Positions 35,601 through 49,394 of a stretch of DNA of 64,000 nt are shown piece after piece. This DNA comes from Aphrophora alni. Taxonomy: Eukaryota > Arthropoda > Insecta > Hemiptera > Aphrophoridae. A program made the translations under genes and the position numbers. The notes under the pieces were generated by a model. The model was not told the origin of the DNA, ran no database searches, and saw nothing but the letters and a program-made list of their open reading frames with translations. Position 1 is the first letter of the stretch; the number at the start of each line of letters is the position of its first letter. Location of the stretch: positions 82,820,060 to 82,884,059 of the forward strand of contig OY740767.1 of the NCBI GenBank assembly GCA_963513935.1. Reading direction: 5' to 3'.

Positions 35601-38600
35601 TTAAAGTTCATCCACGGCAAAATAGCGCACACCGGTTCGTCTGAATCAATTTCTGTACCACTGGCTGCTCGTCTGTTCATCAGACAATGTTCAACATAGG
35701 CGACTGTGGACAATACTTGAGAAAAAATAAAAACTTCCTCACTAATTTTTATGTTTTTATTTGTTTAATTAAAATCTTTTCGAGTTTCAAATAGCCTAGT
35801 TACAAAAATATCAAATGAATAGTTATTATTTACATTGTTCCGATGTTTTTTCCTTAAGATTTTATGTAAAACTCGATACAACTTTTAAGTTGCATGTATA
35901 AAGTTGCACAATGTTAATTAGAGAAAAATATAAACATTGTTCGAATCATTGAAGACTTAATAGAATTGGGCCATCGGCCACCGAAGCCACTAGTAATAGA
36001 GGAAACATTTCTTCAGTAAAAGCAGATTTCAAATTTTCATATAGATCGATGGATACAGTATAATATTTATTACTAATCTGATCACAATGAAAGATGCATG
36101 CCGGCCATAAACCACTTAACTGTAAATGGTATTTTAAATACGTTTAAATTAGCTGTGTTATTACGTAATGATACTTTGTATTAAAATGTCCAAGGAATGA
36201 GCTCTATTAGACTTTATTCTACTGTTCGTAGAATCACTATTAAATATGGTACAAAACTGTTATCATCTGAACATCCCAAATTATCTAATTTGTTCGATTT
36301 ATGCGTGTTATATTTCTTTTTGAGTATTGTTGTACACTACGAACTTTATTTACTTTTGGGCTACGAAAGATTTTTTGACGAACATGGATTTGGGTTCAAA
36401 CACATTTTCATATCTACACCCCGGATGACTAAAGTAATTTTCATATTTAATACTACATAGCCAAATTTTGTAAACTTTTTAGTGTTAAATCCAAAGTCTG
36501 TTTATAGTATAATATGTCAGTTTATAGATATCATAACATTAGTTTAAATGAACTTTTACAATATGTACCGTTGATAACATACGTTAAGGCATCCGGATTT
36601 ATAAATTTTGAAATGCATCCCTTATACGTATCATGTAACATGGTGGTAGAAATGTTAACTTTAAAAAAATCATGTAACTGTTTTAATGAAACTCAGTTTT
36701 TATATATTTTGAGGACAATAAATACACTTTTATGACTAGTTGTGGTATAAATTAAGAACAAATTTAGCAATTCAAAATGGTGACTTGCAATTTCATCTAA
36801 GCATTTTGTCGTTGTCACTAGTTCCAGTCTAACTTAATCCAAAATTGAAATGTTTAAACGATCATACCTTGAGTTAAGCTCTATCATCATTTCAAGATTT
36901 GTTTACAATAAATTACAAAATATTACCCCCTCCACCTTTACTGGTCTAGCAAATCAACACTTTAATTACAAACAAAAATAATAATATAATTAATAATATA
37001 AGTTTACTAAAAACAAATTGAGTTTACTAAATCAGTCTTTGTATAAGATAAATAAATGGGGGGGGGGGGTATAGAAATTTAAAATAGTTCTCGAATAAAG
37101 TTAGAGAATATTTAATACATAATGTTTAATACAACAACATATTTTGATCCATAAATTCCTTGCAATTTACGCCAAAGCGGCGTTTTTAAATTTGTTTAGA
37201 AACAATGTGATCGTAAACAAGTCCTTATACGAACGTTAAAATAAAAAGATAATATTGTAAAAAAGCTTCTTTTCTTTATCGTCTGGATATAAGGTGTCAC
37301 CACACTCATTAGCCTTTGTTCGAATATATTGAATGTAGGATGGTTTCCTTGAGCTGGTAAATCCACCTGTCTAGCTACTACGCACGCACACTGGAGACTT
37401 GATTTAGAATTCCCAAGACAGTTTTAACGAGATATTATAGATTGCATTACTGATGTGACTGCTTTACTTTTATGATAATGTCATTTAAAAGTAAAATACA
37501 TAAAATTAAATTTATAGCCTGACAACAAAAATAATAAACACAAAGTTTAAAAATTTAGTGTCTAGACTAACTTATATAAAAACAAAACTGCACAACATTT
37601 TAACTTCAACTGTTAAGAAGTATTGGTCGTTTACGAAAATGAAATATCTTGTCAATTGATTTTCTATAATATATTAAAGTTTTTTGTTTTTTTAACGAAA
37701 AATAAAAAAACTCATTTTTATTGAACTTATTATGAAACTCCACCAGGACATCTTTTAATACCTACATCTGAAATCCAACCATAATAATAGTAATGCATTT
37801 TTGTGTGTTGAGTATTTGTCTAATCATTTATACTACACCTAAATAACATAGAGCTAAATATATTTAGAATAGCTTGTCAGCTACATTATTATATTGATTT
37901 GTTTTTTAAAAAAATAGATTTATTATAGTAACTCTAAGCTTGAGTTATATGTTTTATAAATAATTTAATATATACTTACTTATTTATTTTTCTCTTATCT
38001 TAAATATATTGGTGTTGATAATGTCACAAACATAAATAAAATCTGCAAAAGGTTATCTAGTGTATGTTGTAAATTGATTACAAACCAAGACTATTCAAAA
38101 CGGGTGTCATTTAGAAATTTTTCTGAGTTTCTTTATATAAACAAACTAAAGTTACCGATTCCTAGTTTCAATTCTGTATCTTAATTTTCTGACTGCTGTT
38201 TTGCTTTAGGATAGGCGAATAGAAATTCCATCAGTAAGAAATGAAGGTAGGAAGCAATTATCATTATTTTTCAATTACCATACACTTACCCTATACATGT
38301 CATTTACATTTCGTGACTTGGGGTTTATGTCAAAGGTAAATAATGATGCTTTCAAATTATGATTTATTTTTTAAAAGATTAAATTATCTCTCTCATTTAT
38401 GTCCCATTAGCTCAAGATAAATAAGATTTTTTAAAGAAATTTATTTCCGCTAATAAACTTCTATTTTGTGGTAATAAATTATTGTTCAGAGATAGTAAAA
38501 CTATAGTTATACACTTTAGTTGAATATGTTGTAATCCGCCAATAGATAAGTAATTAGGCTTTGGTCAGAAATGAAACTATTATCACATCCATCATAATTT

Positions 38601-41375
38601 TCACTGTATTTTTAAAACAAACAACTGCAGCTAATTATGTATAAAAAAATAATGTTTGCCGAAATTAAAGATAATATTCAAACTAGAATCAATGGGCCCA
38701 GGTAACTGCAATGTCATGTCATACTGTGTTTGTTTTCTCTGTACTTTCACTCGATCAGAAGGCCACTTGGTTTTTGTTTGTTGTAATCATTCACTTCACT
38801 GAATCTGTAAGCGTTCTCGACATTACAAAATATTCAGTCATTATTCATTGAATTTTAATTGTAGTATTATTTTAAACTTATTATATTTCAAACTGAATCT
38901 AGGGAAAACATAATTGTCTTACAATGATTAAAATGTATACATTGAAACTTTAATTAAACCCTTCATCAAAGAAACTAATTATGCTCACTCTATAAATCAA
39001 CGTTTCGTAAAAAGATGTCAACTTGTTATTTGAAGGTTGAGTTACTAATGAGTCCTATACAATCAATAATTAACCTTTATCTGATACACATTAATCTGAT
39101 ATATGATTGTTAATTTAAAGTATTTTTTCATTTGTTTCTTAAACCCAAATACTTATTATTATCGTATATTCCCTTTAAAATATTAGGTTTTTTTGGATAA
39201 AACCTTTTCTAATGGTTTTATTATTTTAAGAATAATATTTAATTATGTACAAATTGCTATAAATAGAATGGTTTAGGTGACTATACTTTCCAAAATTTCA
39301 CATTGAACACCATTAATCCAGAATCTTATAAAGTATTAATCTCGTGTCTGTTCTTCAAACTTTAAAAGTAGGTTAACCATCACAATATTAATCCTGGCTG
39401 TATTGAAGTAGTACATTTATAGAATACTAAGTGTAGTATAAAAATGTATATCTGTTTATTCTGTATTATTTAATACTTTTATGTCAGGTATCTGGAAATA
39501 TTTGAATAGGAATTGTATAAATACCTTATTAAGATTCCTATAATAGTACTTAATTTGGAAGAATGCTACAGCCATTTCATCTACTTCAGGTTTTGCACAT
39601 TAACATTACATTAAAATAACTTTACCATCACACTTTTGAGGACGTATTATTTATACGGGCGTAGCAAATTTCAAAACATAGATGCATTTATAAGTTATTT
39701 ACATATTTCTTATATTAATTTCAACAATTCAGATGCTTTTCAAAAAAAGGAAAGGTTACCTTATCTCTCTTTATCGAATAAGTATTGGACATAAATTTAA
39801 TAATAATTTCTTGTTTTTTCTTCAGATATTATATGTCTTTAAAGTAGTATTTGTGATAAATGGGTTCTTTCCCTTATTGTATTTACAAATAAAACTAATA
39901 GGGTGTTGATAGCACTCTTTCAATAATAGAAGGTATTAGCACCCGTTAAATATAAACAGTAAATATTCTAGCTCAAAACGTGAGCGTATCTCGTTCTACG
40001 GATTTATTATGAAATCGTAGTCAATATAGGACATGCCTACATATATTTTGAGTGGCTGAATGAAACTCCGTTAGGCCTACTTTCGAAACATTTATTATTG
40101 ACAAATTTAGTTGTCAAGGAGCAACAAAATATGAATCAGTTTAATGTGTTGATTTATTTGTATGCATATATTATTGATAATGTAACAAGAGATGGTTATT
40201 CCAAATTCCTGTATTGCAGTACATTCGGATTTAAAGTGACAAGGAAAAATTAAAATATGTTTAATGTTTCCTTGTAAAAACCCAAACAAACCTAGCTGAC
40301 CAATGAGTGAGCTACAGCTACACAACTATAGTAACAAAGCAAAACACAATAATTCGTATGATCTCATTAATAGAAATTAATTAATAAGTTAGTCCTTTAA
40401 GACTTCACGTAGCACGTTTTCACGACGGAGTTTAAAAATATTCATTCTTGAAAAAAAAAGAACAAAATTTGATAAAAATTATGGAAAAAATAAATAAAGA
40501 TATCATTGTTGTTCTAAGGAAAAATACAAAATAATTTTGTAAAAACAAACTTTTACCTTCCTTAGAAGATAAGACTCATTTGATTATTAAGTGGATGGAA
40601 AAAAAACGTGATTATATAATGAAATAACGAAAAATGTTATTGAATAAATAAAACAGGATTTTTACTTAAAGTAAAGATACTAGTTCACCTGTGTTTATTT
40701 TTGATATTTTGAGCAGCTTTAGTATTTGATCATTAAATAAAAAAAAAAAAGAGACAAAATAATATTTTAATAAACATTAATAAGTCTGGAATAGGTAGAA
40801 AGTTGTTACAGAAATTAATTGTGAGAGTGCGAGGAAGAAGAAAAGCGGAAGTAAAAACAAGCAATGATTGCTTCATTTCAAAATGTCTTGGTTAAAATCA
40901 TAAATAAAAAGTAAGATTACAACCCACACATTACACACTTAAATGTAATGCAAACGTACAAGGAAATTGCAATACAAGCATTAGATTTATGTATAACATT
41001 GGAGAGTAATAGGCAATGTCGGCAGTAACAGAGCACATTCCTTTGAAACAATGAGCAATGTGATTGAAACGTTTCTAAGCATCTGACAACTACACAAACA
41101 TCAGGATTCAGTTCTGGTTGAGTGGAATTGTTAACTATTTAATAACTTCAAAGTTTATGATTGCATCACGTTTGATAGTCAATGCTCAAAATAACTATGT
41201 AAAATACAATCTGATCATTATTGTTTGGATTCTTTAAAAATGTTAGTTGATAATTTATTATAGCATTCATATATTGGATATATACATTATGTTATACTGA
41301 ATTACCGTATAAATGTTATATATTGTTTGTAATTATATACTTTTTTATAGGTTCATACTTCCTGGATTGTTATAT
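32640..41375. other. Long AT-rich stretch, no gene confirmed
   Basis: Short frames only. GC-richer patches at about 33780-33870 and 35460-35720 contain no recognisable protein. In the second, a 35-codon frame (35592-35699, plus) has a good AAAATGGC start context but no domain. A G11 tract lies near 37058-37068. The A10 and similar runs are simple sequence. Confidence 0.4.
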
Positions 41376-41640
41376 TATTAATATTTGTATTATATACTAA
41401 CCTTCAAAAAATCACTTATTTTCAGATACGTATGACAGCAGTTTCGACATCATACTGTCATTGTCAAAGACGAGAAGTTTTTTTTTCACATTACACAATT
41501 AAATCACATTACACAAGTTGTGTAATGTAAAAAAAAAAACTTTTCGTCTTCGACAATGACAGTGTGATGTCGAAACTGCTGTCATACGTATCTGAAAATA
41601 AGTGATTTTTGAAGGTTAGTATATAATACAAATATTAATA
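41376..41640. mobile_element. Near-perfect 265-bp palindrome (fold-back MITE-like)
   Basis: The left arm from TATTAATATTTGTATTATAT (41376) is the inverse of the right arm ending at 41640. The match covers almost the whole length (about 120 bp per arm) with only a few mismatches. The left arm carries a 17-nt duplication of its CACATTACACAA tip, and the centre is ACATTACACAA-G-TTGTGTAATGT. No coding capacity. Transcribed from either strand it would fold into one long hairpin. High arm identity means either recent origin or arm-to-arm conversion. No unambiguous target duplication can be called because the flanks are TA-rich. Confidence 0.9.
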
Positions 41641-42340
41641 CTTTTTTAATTGTAGACATATTCCAATCTTGAATGGTAATTAAGTTTGTGTTTAGCAAAA
41701 TAATAATAACAAATGAAATTTGTTGAAATCTATGTAAAATAAATTGTGCAAACACTTAAAACGACAAACAATTGCTTTAATATATACCAATTACGAATAC
41801 ATATACAATATGGCTGAAAAGAAAATTGGGTACACTCTCATCTATCTTTGTTATTATTAAGATAGCTAAACACGATTTGCTGCGACCTTCTTTGTAATGA
41901 GGGCTTCTACAAACTGACATTTTTCAATGGACTTCTTGGGATTGGTAGCATAGTGTATGTATATAAATTTCAATAGGTCATGCAATACTTCTTGCACCTC
42001 CCCATCTTTAACTCATTATTATTCGAGAATCTTTTCATGTAACAGTGTCTACCTCAATTGGTCGTAATATTGAGTTATTGACTCTTCAGAGGATGTGGGG
42101 GGGGTGAATAAAAATGATTAAATTTGTATATAAAAATTGGGAATGTATTGTCATGTGCTACTTCATTTTAAAAGACTTGATGAGACGGGACTAATGATAC
42201 TAAACATAATAAAACCAAAATTACAGCAAAAAAGTAAATAATCCCTTCTTAAATATTCATTTTAATTTTTATAATTTTTGTTTTTTAATAATTACTATTT
42301 TATACCCCAAACCAATTAATTTTCATTTCATGCAGTTTTA
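41641..42340. other. AT-rich intergenic DNA, no gene seen
   Basis: Contains a short G run near 42097-42104 and nothing else recognisable. Confidence 0.4.
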
Positions 42341-42343
42341 CAA

Positions 42344-42548
42344 CGGCTGCTCAAACCCATGTCGAACATTTCTGGTGTAATTATTCACCATTCTTCATCA
42401 TTTTTTTTTTTTTATATATAAATCTTCAATTGATGATGGTTTTATGATGTCGACAGTTATTTGACATGGACCCATAAATAATAATCTAATGGAATAAGGT
42501 AAGGAAACCGAGGAGGTCATTCGATATCACCTCTGCATTCTAATCCTT
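42344..42548 (-). pseudogene. Mariner-like transposase fossil covering the third catalytic residue
   Basis: The minus strand reads RGDIE, a stop, PPRFPYLIPLDYYLWVHVK. This is clearly the conserved block GRGGPIEWPPRSPDLTPLDFFLWGHLK-type of Tc1/mariner-like transposases. After frame changes, KPSSIEDL and VNNYTRNVRHGFEQ match the following TKPTTIEDL...VxxxCxxITPEM-type C-terminal helix. The catalytic Asp of the PDL motif is Tyr here, and the preceding Trp codon TGG is now TGA. This copy is dead. The adjacent sequence to about 42690 may be further remnants of the same element. Confidence 0.85.
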
Positions 42549-43039
42549 GAATGCTTGGATAGTGATTAAAATTTGTCTAAAAAAATTCTAAGTTCGCAAA
42601 AAGTCTCAAAATGGCGTCTATTTGAATTTTAAATTTCCAAATATCTTGAGAATTAATAAATTACAAAAAAATTGCAAATACAATATATTTTGCTATTTTA
42701 AAGAAAAACGTAGTGATATCTGTATCGCTAAATCATAGAATAACCGAGCTATTTGTTTCTCTTATTATGTTTTTTAAATGTACTCTAACAGCTATAAGTT
42801 TCACAGAAGTTTTACTGTCTGAAATTTTGGAAATAGGTCAATTGGGTATTTTTACTATTTTTGATCAAACAAATGGAGACTTTATGAGTATTGTAGTATA
42901 GTACAAAAAAGTAAATAAATAAATAAGGAGAAGAAGAAGATATGAAAATGTGTTCATTAATAAACATCAAAGTTTAATAGATTAATTACCCTGGGAGGTT
43001 ACTTAGTGGATATACACCTATTTGTTATGTAGTCTAGTG

Positions 43040-43121
43040 TTAGATCCCTCACTTTCATCTTACATCATTTGACCACATCTTGTTCTTTTCCGACCGTGAC
43101 GCTAATAGAGTATTCGAGGGA
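43040..43121. repeat. Dispersed repeat family B, copy 1
   Basis: GTTAGATCCCTCACTTTCATCTTAC, then (about 43080) TTGTTCTTTTCCGACCGTGACGC and AGAGTATTCGAGGG align with 55400-55540 in the same orientation and with 49395-49800 inverted. The family contains a TAACTCTTGTT(C/A)T(C/T)TTC block and ends in AGAGTATTCGAA. No ORF. Class unknown. Confidence 0.55.
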
Positions 43122-43142
43122 TAGGTTACGTTAGGTTAGGTT
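43122..43142. repeat. Short interstitial telomere-like TTAGG run
   Basis: TAGGTTACGTTAGGTTAGGTT holds two perfect and one imperfect unit of the insect telomere repeat TTAGG. It is too short to be a telomere and may be chance or a repair scar. It directly follows dispersed repeat B copy 1. Confidence 0.4.
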
Positions 43143-46100
43143 TATTTTACGTTTTTTCCTTCCTTTATTATAAGGTCATGACGACTGGCGTGAGGTTTTT
43201 AATCATTAAGGAACCACAATAACAACAACAAAAAAGACAAGAATAACGTCACATACAAATTAATAAGAACTTTAAATAAACATCATCTAACTAAAATTTG
43301 CAACCCTAACAGTAGAGAATTTGTGGTGTTAGGGCTTTAAAAATAGTGTATGATCTGAAATAGTTAATTTTTGTAGCTCTTGCGTTTTAAATAGTTACAC
43401 GTGTATTATACATATTAATAAACAAATACTTTAATAAAAAGTCAAAAGAATGAATTGAATTCGAGTTATAAAATGTATTTTGTTTACACTCATTTACATA
43501 AAACCTACAATAATATAAGTTTAAAAATAAATTATTTAAAAAATACTCATACATTTAAAATTTGAAACAATAGTTCATAAAGAAAGGTTCTTTACTCCTA
43601 AAAAATCACCTTTAAAAATTAATTCAAAAGTATTCATTGATATTGTAATTCTCTATTTATTTTGATATGGTTTATAAGAAAAACATGTTCTTTAAATAAG
43701 TTTCTATAAACACATGTCTTTACTACGTTTTACTGTATATAATTTAGATGTAAAAGTCATTAGTTATATAATTTTAACATCGATAAATTTTAATGATAAA
43801 TCAACTATTTCTTAGAAACAAATTGTTATACGTTCATTAAATGGATTTGACCTTTTTATTGGCCTTTAAACTTAATATTTTCATTGTGTGTTTAACATGC
43901 ATTCATGGTCACTATTACTGTTACATAAAAACTGGCATTGTTGCGCGTGCAACTAGCTCTCTCCTATAGAGGCATGGGGAATTAGGAAATCCTTGAATTG
44001 TCAAAATGTATCCACTCCTGAAGAACTGGAAGTTATATAAATTCTTGCTACTGTCGAAGCCATGTTGAGCTAACAAAAAGTCAACATTAGAGGGCAACTC
44101 AAAAAACTAATTTATAATCACAGTTGTTTTATTGAACTGCAATTAATTTTCCTTAATTAACGACAGCAAAAGGAATTTTAAGAGTTATTTATGTGTTAAG
44201 GTTTGGTTATAACAGCCTTTCAGGTATTTGAAACCTTTTAATCAACATTTTAGTACCAGCTAAATTTAATTACAATTATTGTTTTAAACGTGTTTAAAAT
44301 TTCTGACTGGTCATTATGAGAAAACTATAATATTCCCTGCAATATTGTAAAAGTACATTACTAATAAAATACTATTGTTTTTATTCTTAGTATAAATATA
44401 TATTTCTTTTAAGTTACCTTGAAGTAACTGAAATAATTATTACACACTTTTGCTCCCCATTCTGTAAAAGGTAAATGTATTGATAAAACCTAATTTTTGC
44501 ATACATTTATTTTATCATTAAGCTGATTGTATAATTTAAATGTTGTATTAAATAAAATTTAGTTAACATTTATAACAATATCGCAAGCAATATTAATTAA
44601 AGTGTTTTAAGCTAAATTCTTAACTACGAACTTCATCCCAATCTCAAGATTGCGTGTAAAAATGTTTTGATTGTAACTATTTGGAAATAAATTTAATTTA
44701 CTTCTCAAATTTTATTTAAATGGCTTTAGTACTGTGAAAGATTGTTGAAAACTGTTTTCAACAATTTACAACTGGTATTATATAAGTAACTATCTTTTAT
44801 CATTTTCCCATCAATGGTTTATCTAAATTTCATTAAATATTCAAACATTTATTATATAGATTTTTCAATTGTGTCAGTTACAATTCGTGTAAAAATAACT
44901 GCAAAGTATGTTGTCCAAGAGTAAAATTTTGGATTATCAGTCAAAACAAATTCAAACACATTCTGAAATATGTCTGCATAGTGTACAATTTATGAATGCA
45001 TCGAAATGATTAAATACTTGAACTTACACAGTGATATCTCTTAGATTTACACGCTGAATGAACAATATTCAGATATTATATAAATTTAGAACAAATACAT
45101 TTGAAAATTATAAAAAAATACAGATTCCAATAAAAAGTATATAATAATTTATTATAAATATTGACAGTTATTTAATAAGTCATGTAACAGAGATTAACAT
45201 TTCGAAATCTTAAAATAATTGAAATAACTGTCGAATTGGTAGGATTCAAATTTGTGTGTATCTAGAGAATAATATGAAATGAAATAAAGCTGAACATTTC
45301 AGATATGGCAAAATTTCCAGTACCATCAAATTTAATTATATCCTGAAGAAAAAATATACCTTATTTATAGTAAAACATGTTGAAATTTAACACAGTGTCT
45401 CATTTTAAAAGAAAATAATCAAATTCAGCAATATCTTTTACTATTTATAATTAAGACTGGAAAACGAAATATGTGATGTTTAAAAAAAAATGAAAATTTA
45501 ATTTGAGAAAGTTAGAATAAGAAATAAAAATGAAGTATTATTCCTAGTGATAACGTTTCGGTTCGGTAAAACATTTGAACTTTCTAAATGTTATACACTA
45601 TTACTATACACGTACTTCCGTTGCTATGGGAATACGAGTCAAAAATAGATAATTCCTCATTACATTGCTACTTGGGTGATTAAGATTTCTTTTTAACCTA
45701 TAACAAAAATTCGTTAACAATAGCTGTTCGAAACTGGATGACTTGTTGTTGAAAATAGTTTTGTCTACTACTATTTGCGAAGTGTATATTTAGTATACTC
45801 CAGCGTTCCTATATAGTATAACATCATTGTATAGGTATATGCTGTTGAATTCATTTTGCAAAATACACAATAACAACTGTTATGTCATTGGCTCAATTAT
45901 TCTTAATGCAATATCTTGGAACATGTTCCTTGAGAAAAAATTGGTTAATAAATTGTTTAATGGCTTTCATTTTAAGAAGTATTTTGTGTAACTGTTAAAC
46001 TTACATCGATTGAAGTTCAAACCTGTTTTATGTTGTATAATACATATAAAAGATAGTTATTACTAAAAAAAAAAAATTAACTTTATTTCAGCTTAATTTA

Positions 46101-46260
46101 AAAGTAATGATAAAAAAGGGCAAAAAATTCGATAACATATTTATTTTTTTCGAATTTCAGTTGATTTTATACATAGATTAATAATTTGACTATCGTATTT
46201 ATAGAATATATTTGTTAAACAAAATAATTGGTATGGAAATTTAAAAAAGGAGGCAGTTAA
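43143..46260. other. AT-rich intergenic DNA, no gene seen
   Basis: No supported coding sequence. A small GC-richer patch at about 43940-44050 has no recognisable content. Confidence 0.4.
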
Positions 46261-46269
46261 AAAAAAAAA

Positions 46270-46340
46270 CACCCGTAATAATAATAAGAGACTTGTAGGG
46301 CGAAGTGACGACCAGCAGGTCCTCTCTTCCACTTATACCC
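46270..46340. repeat. Dispersed repeat family C, copy 1
   Basis: The minus strand ATAAGTGGAAGAGAGGACCT, followed by TGCTGGTCGTCACTTCGCCC, resembles the 60640-60715 segment (ATAAGTGGAAGAGAGGATGT, then GATTGTCCTACCTTTGCTC), both on the minus strand. Probably a fragment of a SINE-like or other short interspersed element. Confidence 0.45.
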
Positions 46341-46344
46341 GTAT

Positions 46345-47629
46345 GTCTGATATTTAAGTTATTTACATATTGATACCAAGATTTAAGGTCTCAAACCAAA
46401 ACAAGATAAAACAAGATTTGGTACTATTTTTTACCAAATATATTAGTATAAAATTTAAGGTAACAAAGGTATTTTTTTGAAATATTGTTCCAATCTATTT
46501 ATTTTACCGGTCATAATGTATATTATAAATCAGTTACTGGTTACTGGAATTTAATTATAAACTATATTATATATACCTTATGAGTATACGGCGTAATTAT
46601 TTATAAATCAAAGTATAACATCCTCAACGATAAATAAACACATTCACTTAACTTCTATATTATAGTGAACTACGAAGAACTACAACCTACTAGTCATAAC
46701 AATTCCGGATAAGAGACATCTCGTAATACGTTCGTAGCTCTGTTCCAATTCAGTTATCAAGCATCTTCTATCCATCTTTGTCTTTCCTTCCATGATAAGA
46801 ATTGTTTAAAGCTGGTATAGTGATCCAGAATTAGTTATGTATTAAAATAATTTTAATTTTATTTTTAATTTAGTTTAAATAAAAAAAAGAAAGCAAACGA
46901 TTTTGGTAACAGACAATTAACATAGTTTTTCATGATATGTATTTTCAGAGAGGTCATATGATGATAATCATAGCTACTTACAATAGACGTAAAAGCTTAT
47001 TTTTTGTATTGGCTCATAATAGGTCTAGCTAAAAGTTAAAGATCTCAATGGTATAAAATACTAACGGATTATACAGATTTTTATCTCTTAGGTTTTAGAA
47101 TTTAACAAATATGTTGTTAGTTTTTTATAAAGTTTAGCAGAAAGTTTTACTTTCGAGTTTATAATCTGTCTTGTTGCGACAAAACAAAAGCAAAATTAGT
47201 TGCTTAAAACTTAAACGAAAGTAGTTTTTTAATAGTTTGGCTTACACGATAATGCAACGAACGATTAAATTTATACACTAAATAAACTATTATCGGTACC
47301 TACTCGGTAGTAAAGTATAGATTTAGTTTGAATTAATTTCGTCTAAATAGTTTCTGAGTAATACAAGTTATTATCATCCTGATATGAAATTTCCAAACGT
47401 AAATAGTCCTACTTATATATTTAAAATTTCACTAAACATCGAAACACAATACTCCATTTTAACTAAAGCAAAAGTAGCTAAGGGATTTAAGTTGTGTTTG
47501 CCACAGTGAGAAGTTTTTGATGTAGGATCCACAATGTATTTTTTTAATTCGGCTTTGTTGGTTTCTCGTCTTCGTTAGCCTCATATATTACAAGATTGCA
47601 TTCATAAAAAAACAATCCTCAATTTAACA
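46345..47629. other. AT-rich intergenic DNA, no gene seen
   Basis: Nothing recognisable on either strand. Confidence 0.4.
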
Positions 47630-47955
47630 CCCAGAATTGAATTGGTTTAATTTATCTCTCAATTAAATTGGTTTAATTTATCTCTCAATTAAATTAGTTT
47701 AATTTATCTCACAATTATATTGGTTTAATTTATCTCACAATTAAATTGGTTTAATTTATCTCACAATTGAATTGGTTTAATTTATCTCTCAATTAAATTG
47801 GTTTAATTTATCTCACAATTAAATTGGTTTAATTTATCTCACAATTAAATTGGTTTAATTTATCTCACAATTGAATTGGTTTAATTTATCTCTCAATTAA
47901 ATTGGTTTAATTTATCTCACAATTAAATTGGTTTAATTTATCTCACAATTAAATT
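47630..47955. repeat. 26-bp tandem repeat, 12 copies, with 104-bp higher-order period
   Basis: The unit ATTGGTTTAATTTATCTC is followed by (TC or AC)AATT(A/G)A and repeats every 26 bp from 47641. Variant positions repeat in blocks of four (ACAATTGA, TCAATTAA, ACAATTAA, ACAATTAA) in the second half, so whole 104-bp blocks were duplicated after the monomers diverged. Confidence 0.95.
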
Positions 47956-49390
47956 ATTGTAAGAGTTTTAATAAGAATGAATCGCGTAAAACGGTTTTAT
48001 ATCTACTCGGTAAGAGCTTATGACACATAATTTGTTTTAAATCTGTTGAGCCGTTATTGAGAAACCCGAAGCCAGACAGAAGAATGTAGAAGTAGTCTAG
48101 TACTGTGTACAGTATCACTTGCATACTTGACAGCTGTTCCAATAACAGTTTTATTGATGTTCTGTGTTACAATGTCTATATCAAGGATAAAATGACCGTA
48201 ACACTTTCCTTTCTATTTGATCTACTTTACATTGTGTGTAATTAAATCGTTGATGATTGCGCGTAACGGTAAAACTATATTAACAATGAACAATTCAATC
48301 TCAGCGCTCTACAATGAGCACGCTCTATGAATGAGTCACTACATTGTTGAGTGTGATACGGGAACTATAGAGAGGAGTTAAGTTACAATAAAGCTTTCGG
48401 CACGAACGGAACAACGTCCTTCCTTAATTAAACACGGTACTAAACTTGCTATCTTTGGAATTTTAAAATTTAGAGTTATGATCACGTGGCTACGTGATTT
48501 GGTAGTGTGTTAAAGTCAAGTACCATTGTAACACCTGACTCAAACCGGATTAAACTACAAATATATTCAATCTTTTTTGAATATAATGTCAATCATGTTT
48601 TATATGTCATATATGTAAATATATTTGTATTCATTTAGGTTTTTCTTTATAAAACTTTAGCAGTCTATTTTTTAGTAATAATCGCTGTTTCTGTGTGTTA
48701 GTAAAGTAGTCAGATGATATTGGAATACAAAATCAAAACTAGATGAAATATAATCAGTTACACACTCTCATTACATTGTCCACATTTTGTTGAGTAACAT
48801 ACGTATTAATTTGTTTGATTTCAAACTATAACAACAAATCGTTTCATAATGGCTTATTTAAACTTATAAATATGCTGTGTCCTGCTATTTGCGAGGTGTA
48901 CATTCCCGCGTTTTCTGCACAGCCTGGTGTTCAATTGTTTCTTGTTTATTTCTTTTTTAATGTTTATTTTCATATTACTACCAGGTAATTAATGAAAGCG
49001 ATATATAACATTATATGAGATTTTTTTCTGGTTTAGTGCTTACCTACATTTATACATGTGGGATCAATTCACATGTTAGTAAGTAGCACATGTATTTAAC
49101 TTCGTTTATTGAATTAGACTAATTATTTTTTTATTTTATTTCTATAAGAGTGTTGTAAATTTTTCGTGGTTTTTAGTATTTAAATAAAAGGATCGATGAA
49201 TAAATGGAATTAAGATTTGGGAAACTATCTTAGTTGGTAAAACAATGTAAAAGTTTGCAATCACGATCTTCAAATATTCTTATAAACTAATAAAAAGAAA
49301 TATCAGTTTCAAGTGCATCTTAAATAAAATAAAATCATCTTATTAACAACCTCACCGTCATAATCGCTGTAAAAAAAGAAAAGAGCATTA
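47956..49390. other. AT-rich intergenic DNA, no gene seen
   Basis: A GC-richer patch at about 48250-48420 and a 7-bp-stem palindrome ATCACGT-GGCT-ACGTGAT at about 48480-48500 are the only structures. No protein recognised. Confidence 0.4.
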
Positions 49391-49394
49391 AATA

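Noticed and set aside
35592..35699. 35-codon plus frame MALLKFIHGKIAHTGSS... with good AAAATGGC context, plus a similar MALLK start at 59199
   Set aside because: The similarity is limited to five codons, there is no domain or splice partner, and the frames stop quickly. Probably coincidence.
35930..35960. GTTCGAATC resembling a tRNA B box
   Set aside because: No matching A box, acceptor stem or anticodon arm at the required spacing.
36197..36735. Two hydrophobic plus-strand frames of 87 and 73 codons
   Set aside because: Phe/Leu/Tyr/Ile-rich composition is expected by chance in this DNA. There is no conserved motif and no splice-site support.
47630..47955. Regular repeats considered as a CRISPR-like array
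   Set aside because: Units are directly tandem with no unique spacers, and the genome is eukaryotic. The same applies to the 52-bp and 98-bp arrays.
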